From positions 248,001 to 312,000 of the forward strand of contig CAWGRQ010000036.1 of NCBI GenBank assembly GCA_963824985.1: a stretch of DNA of 64,000 nucleotides, written 5' to 3'. The notes beneath the pieces are model-generated. The model was not told the DNA's origin, searched no databases, and saw only the letters and a list, made by a program, of their open reading frames with translations. This document shows positions 61,837 to 64,000 of this stretch, piece by piece. The stretch's first letter is position 1. Every line of letters begins with the position of its first letter. The position numbers and the translations under genes were made by a program. The DNA comes from JAFNAG01 sp963824985. Lineage in GTDB: Bacteria > Acidobacteriota > UBA6911.

Positions 61837-61840
61837 GACG
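61826..61840. other. junction between acidobacterial and actinobacterial DNA
   Basis: Left of this point the sequence has moderate G+C and acidobacterial genes. Right of it nearly every third codon base is G or C and proteins are actinobacterial. Both flanking genes stop making sense here. Only a few bases (gcggcgac) could serve as microhomology. No IS, repeat or attachment site is present. Confidence 0.85.
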
Positions 61841-62688
61841 TGCCGGAGGGCATGCTCGTGCAACCGCGCGAGGCCCGCGACTTCCCCGATCACAAGATCG
61901 TGATCGTCTCGACCGGCAGCCAGGGCGAGCCGCTGAGCGCGCTGCGCCGCATGGCCCACCGCGATCACCCGCAGGTCGAGCTGCACAAGGGCGACACCGT
62001 CGTCTTCGCCGCGACCTCGATCCCGGGCAACGAGCGGGCGGTCAACGACACGATCGACCGGCTGTACCACATCGGCTGCGACGTGATCACCGCGCGCGAC
62101 GCGCCGATCCACGCCTCGGGCCACGGCTATCAGGAGGAGATCAAGCTGATGCTCAACCTGACCAGGCCGCGGTACGTGATGCCGTTCCACGGCGACTTCA
62201 AGCGCATCCACCTGCACGGCCAGCTGGCCGAGGCGGTGGGCGTGAACGCCGAGAACATCTTCAAGGGCGAGAACGGCCTGCCGCTGGAGATCGACGAGCA
62301 CGGCGCGCGGTTCGGCGCCCGCGAGCGCGCCGGCATGATCTACGTCGACGGCGTCGACATCGGCGACCCGACCGACGTGGCCCTGCGCGACCGGCGCATG
62401 CTCAGCGCCGACGGCATCTTCGTGGTCGTGGCGACGATCTCCGAGCAGGACGGCTCGTCGGTCGCCGACCCGGAGATCATCTTCCGCGGCGTGCCCTACC
62501 CCGAGGACGCCGAGGGCCTGCTCGGCGACATCCGCGGCGCGATCACCCAGTCGCTGGAGAAGGCGGCCAGGGAGGAGATCCGCGAGGTCGATCTCCTGCA
62601 GCAGGTGCTGCACGACGACCTGGCGACGTTCGTCTACGAACGCCTGCGGCGCCGGCCGATGGTGCTGCCGGTCGTCGTCGAGGTCTGA
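61837..62688 (+). CDS. ribonuclease J, C-terminal half (cut at junction)
   Basis: RNase J is a metallo-beta-lactamase/beta-CASP exo- and endoribonuclease. This fragment begins with VPEGMLVQPREARDFPDHKI, the beta-CASP part, then VSTGSQGEPLSALRRMAHRD, the ASGHGYQEEIKLMLNLTRP metal-ligand region, MPFHGDFKRIHLHGQLAEAV, and the C-terminal dimer domain ending RRRPMVLPVVVEV. About 284 residues of the usual 550 are present; the N-terminal catalytic half is missing. The sequence style is that of Actinobacteria such as Thermoleophilia. The longer frame starting at 61498 is an artefact of the junction. Confidence 0.92.
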   Translation, partial: DVPEGMLVQPREARDFPDHKIVIVSTGSQGEPLSALRRMAHRDHPQVELHKGDTVVFAATSIPGNERAVNDTIDRLYHIGCDVITARDAPIHASGHGYQEEIKLMLNLTRPRYVMPFHGDFKRIHLHGQLAEAVGVNAENIFKGENGLPLEIDEHGARFGARERAGMIYVDGVDIGDPTDVALRDRRMLSADGIFVVVATISEQDGSSVADPEIIFRGVPYPEDAEGLLGDIRGAITQSLEKAAREEIREVDLLQQVLHDDLATFVYERLRRRPMVLPVVVEV

Positions 62689-62733
62689 GCCGGCCCGGCC
62701 GGGCGACGGAGGTCGCCCGGCGCCGGTGGTGGC

Positions 62734-62949
62734 TCAGTCGCCCGTGTCGTACTTGAACGAGATGCTCAGCCGGACCCGGTAGCTGGTGATCTGGCCGTTC
62801 TCGATCGTCACGTCCTCACGCGTGACCTCGGCGACGCGCAGGTCGCGAACGGTGTTGGCCGCGGTGGCCACCGCGTTGCGCGCGGCCGCCTCCCACGATT
62901 CGCTGCTCGTGCCGATGACCTCGGTCACCCGATAGACGCTGTCGGCCAT
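62734..62949 (-). CDS. dodecin
   Basis: A 71-aa flavin-binding dodecamer protein. The typical sequence is visible: SVYRVTEVIGTSSESWEAAA, then IENGQITSYRVRLSISFKYD. AAAGGAGG lies five bases before the ATG. Dodecins store or buffer riboflavin or FMN. It is convergent with RNase J, and belongs to the actinobacterial segment. The longer frame upstream (to 63690) is not used. Confidence 0.92.
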   Translation of the reverse strand: MADSVYRVTEVIGTSSESWEAAARNAVATAANTVRDLRVAEVTREDVTIENGQITSYRVRLSISFKYDTGD

Positions 62950-63062
62950 GTGGCCTCCTTTGGGTTGGGACAGCTGGTAACAGCCGCCACGAGCCTCGCA
63001 GAACGCCGCGCCCGAGGAAAGGGCCGATCTGACCCGCCGCGGACCGCGGCGCTGCAGGCCGC

Positions 63063-64000
63063 TCAGCGGGCGGCGGTGCCGGCCGGCCGCCGGCCGGTCA
63101 CCGCGGGTGTCCCGGGGGACCCGTTGGACGCCGCGACAGCCGCCGGGAGCGCCGGAAGGGTGACCACGAACCGCGCGCCGCCCGCCGCCGGGGACTCGAG
63201 GACCACGTCGCCGCCGTGGGTCCGCGCGACGGCCCGGACGATCGAGAGGCCGAGTCCGACGGACCCACCGCGGTCGCCGTCGCCGCGCACGAAGCGGTCG
63301 AAGGCCGAATCGCGCAACTCGGGCGGGATGCCCGGGCCGTCGTCGGTGACGGTGAGGATCACGTGGTCGCCGTCGCGGCGCACCGCGGCGGTCACGTGCG
63401 TGCCCGGCGGCGTGTGCTGGACGGCGTTCTGCATGAGGTTCAGCGCCATGCGGTGCAGCTCGTCGCGCGCCCCGTCGACCATCGCCGGGCCCGCGGCGTC
63501 GACGCCCAGGACGTGATCGACCGCGACCGGGCTCGCAGCTCGGCGGTGGCGTCGACGACCACGCGCGTGAGGTCGGTCGGCTCGTGCGGCACGTCGCGAT
63601 CGGCGTCGGCGCGGGCCAGCAGCAGCAGGTCGCCGACCAGACGGCGCATCCGCTGCGTCGAGCGCAGTGCCGAGCGCGCCGCCTCGCCACGCTCGCCCTC
63701 GAGCACGTCGCACAGCAGCTCGAGGTTGGCCAGCACGCTCGTCAGCGGGGTGCGCAGCTCGTGGCTGGCGTCGGCGACGAACTGGCGCTGGCGGGCCAGG
63801 AGCGCCTCGGTCTCGGCCCGGCGAGGACTCCAGCGCCTGGAGCATCTCGTCCAGCGTCCGGGCCAGCACGGCGACCTCGTCATCGGTGTCGGGGATCGCG
63901 ACGCGGCGGCTGGGGTCGCGCGTGGCGCCGATGTCGCGCGCGGTCTGCGTGAGGCGGGCGATCGGCGCCAGGGCGCGGCGCGACAGTGCCAGCCCGAGCG
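63063..64000 (-). CDS. HAMP-domain sensor histidine kinase, C-terminal part, with two frameshifts
   Basis: Partial: the gene runs off the right end. From 64000 inward it reads SRRALAPIARLTQTARDIGA (HAMP region) and DEVAVLARTLDEMLQALES. After a shift near 63820 it continues ETEALLARQRQFVADASHEL (H-box, phospho-His in SHELRTPL), ARSALRSTQRMRRLVGDLLL. After a second shift near 63530 it reads PVAVDHVLGVDAAG, the N-box HRMALNLMQNAVQHTPPGTH, G1 VTDDGPGIPPE and G2 GGSVGLGLSIV. So one HK gene is spread over three frames by two single-base errors. No partner response regulator is in the window. Confidence 0.85.
   Translation of the reverse strand, partial: LGLALSRRALAPIARLTQTARDIGATRDPSRRVAIPDTDDEVAVLARTLDEMLQALESSPGRDRGAPGPPAPVRRRRQPRAAHPADERAGQPRAAVRRARGRAWRGGALGTALDAADAPSGRRPAAAGPRRRRSRRAARADRPHARGRRRHRRAASPVAVDHVLGVDAAGPAMVDGARDELHRMALNLMQNAVQHTPPGTHVTAAVRRDGDHVILTVTDDGPGIPPELRDSAFDRFVRGDGDRGGSVGLGLSIVRAVARTHGGDVVLESPAAGGARFVVTLPALPAAVAASNGSPGTPAVTGRRPAGTAAR

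Noticed and set aside
61498..62688. A single plus-strand gene from 61498 through RNase J
   Set aside because: The first 110 codons are the antisense of the VWFA gene; they join RNase J only because of the junction near 61830.
61740..62756. Long Arg-rich frame in the high-GC segment
   Set aside because: Shadow of RNase J; Arg/Ala/Gly repeats are typical of off-frame reading in very GC-rich DNA.

Overview
Bases 1 to about 61,830 read as one genome. The best fit is an Acidobacteriota (acidobacterial) chromosome. It carries three VWFA-type secreted proteins of the kind typical of that phylum (56510-58288, 60503-61540, 61537-61836), a complete Tol-Pal operon, LPS-transport and lipid A genes (LptE, a fused LptF/LptG, LpxD), and Gram-negative style lipoproteins. 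Order or family cannot be told from the sequence alone. From about 61,830 to the end the DNA becomes much richer in G+C and encodes actinobacterial-type proteins (RNase J, dodecin, a HAMP histidine kinase; Thermoleophilia-like). Both genes at the switch point are cut, so a chimeric contig is the simplest reading.

Layout. 1-7.7 kb (+ strand): tsaB, rimI, an orphan family-3 solute-binding lipoprotein, an HtrA-like protease, a metallo-beta-lactamase-fold protein, a DnaC/IstB-like ATPase, then MoxR and DUF58. 7.8-13.7 kb (- strand): tolQ-tolR-tolA/tonB-tolB-pal, a strong terminator, cpoB, ssb. 13.8-17.3 kb (+): recN (frameshifted), miaB, a bifunctional nuclease. 17.9-20.2 kb: one protein containing both LptF-like and LptG-like halves. 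20.4-23.0 kb (-): xerD, murJ. 23.1-27.2 kb (+): lpxD (frameshifted near the C-terminus), ppdK. 27.3-36.4 kb (-): a nine-gene run phoH-ddl-DUF465-psd-pssA-recO-glyQ-glyS-ino1. 36.6-40.6 kb: rpsT, holA, lptE, dcd, an HU/IHF-type gene behind a near-consensus promoter, a site-2 type protease.

40.65-50.2 kb is an accessory stretch bounded by tRNA-Ala(CGC) and tRNA-Val(CAC). It holds a stand-alone GIY-YIG domain, small orphan proteins, duplicated fragments, a DUF4145 protein, secreted proteins, an uncharacterised two-gene cassette (46290-48274) with a possible PD-(D/E)xK nuclease, and a tyrosine-integrase fragment. This looks like an eroded integrative element. 50.5-61.8 kb returns to ordinary acidobacterial genes: HEAT-repeat protein, ABC-F ATPase, gamma-glutamyltransferase, VWFA proteins, a BrnT/BrnA-like toxin-antitoxin pair and a damaged IS4-family element.

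Two themes cut across the window. First, at least six single-base indels break otherwise intact genes (recN, lpxD, the DUF4145 gene, the HEAT gene, and twice in the histidine kinase). This suggests sequencing or assembly error more than real decay. Second, three intergenic spacers hold about 200-bp inverted-repeat elements whose arms are built from short near-tandem words. The one beside tRNA-Val also contains a perfect 31-bp inverted repeat. No CRISPR array or rRNA was seen.
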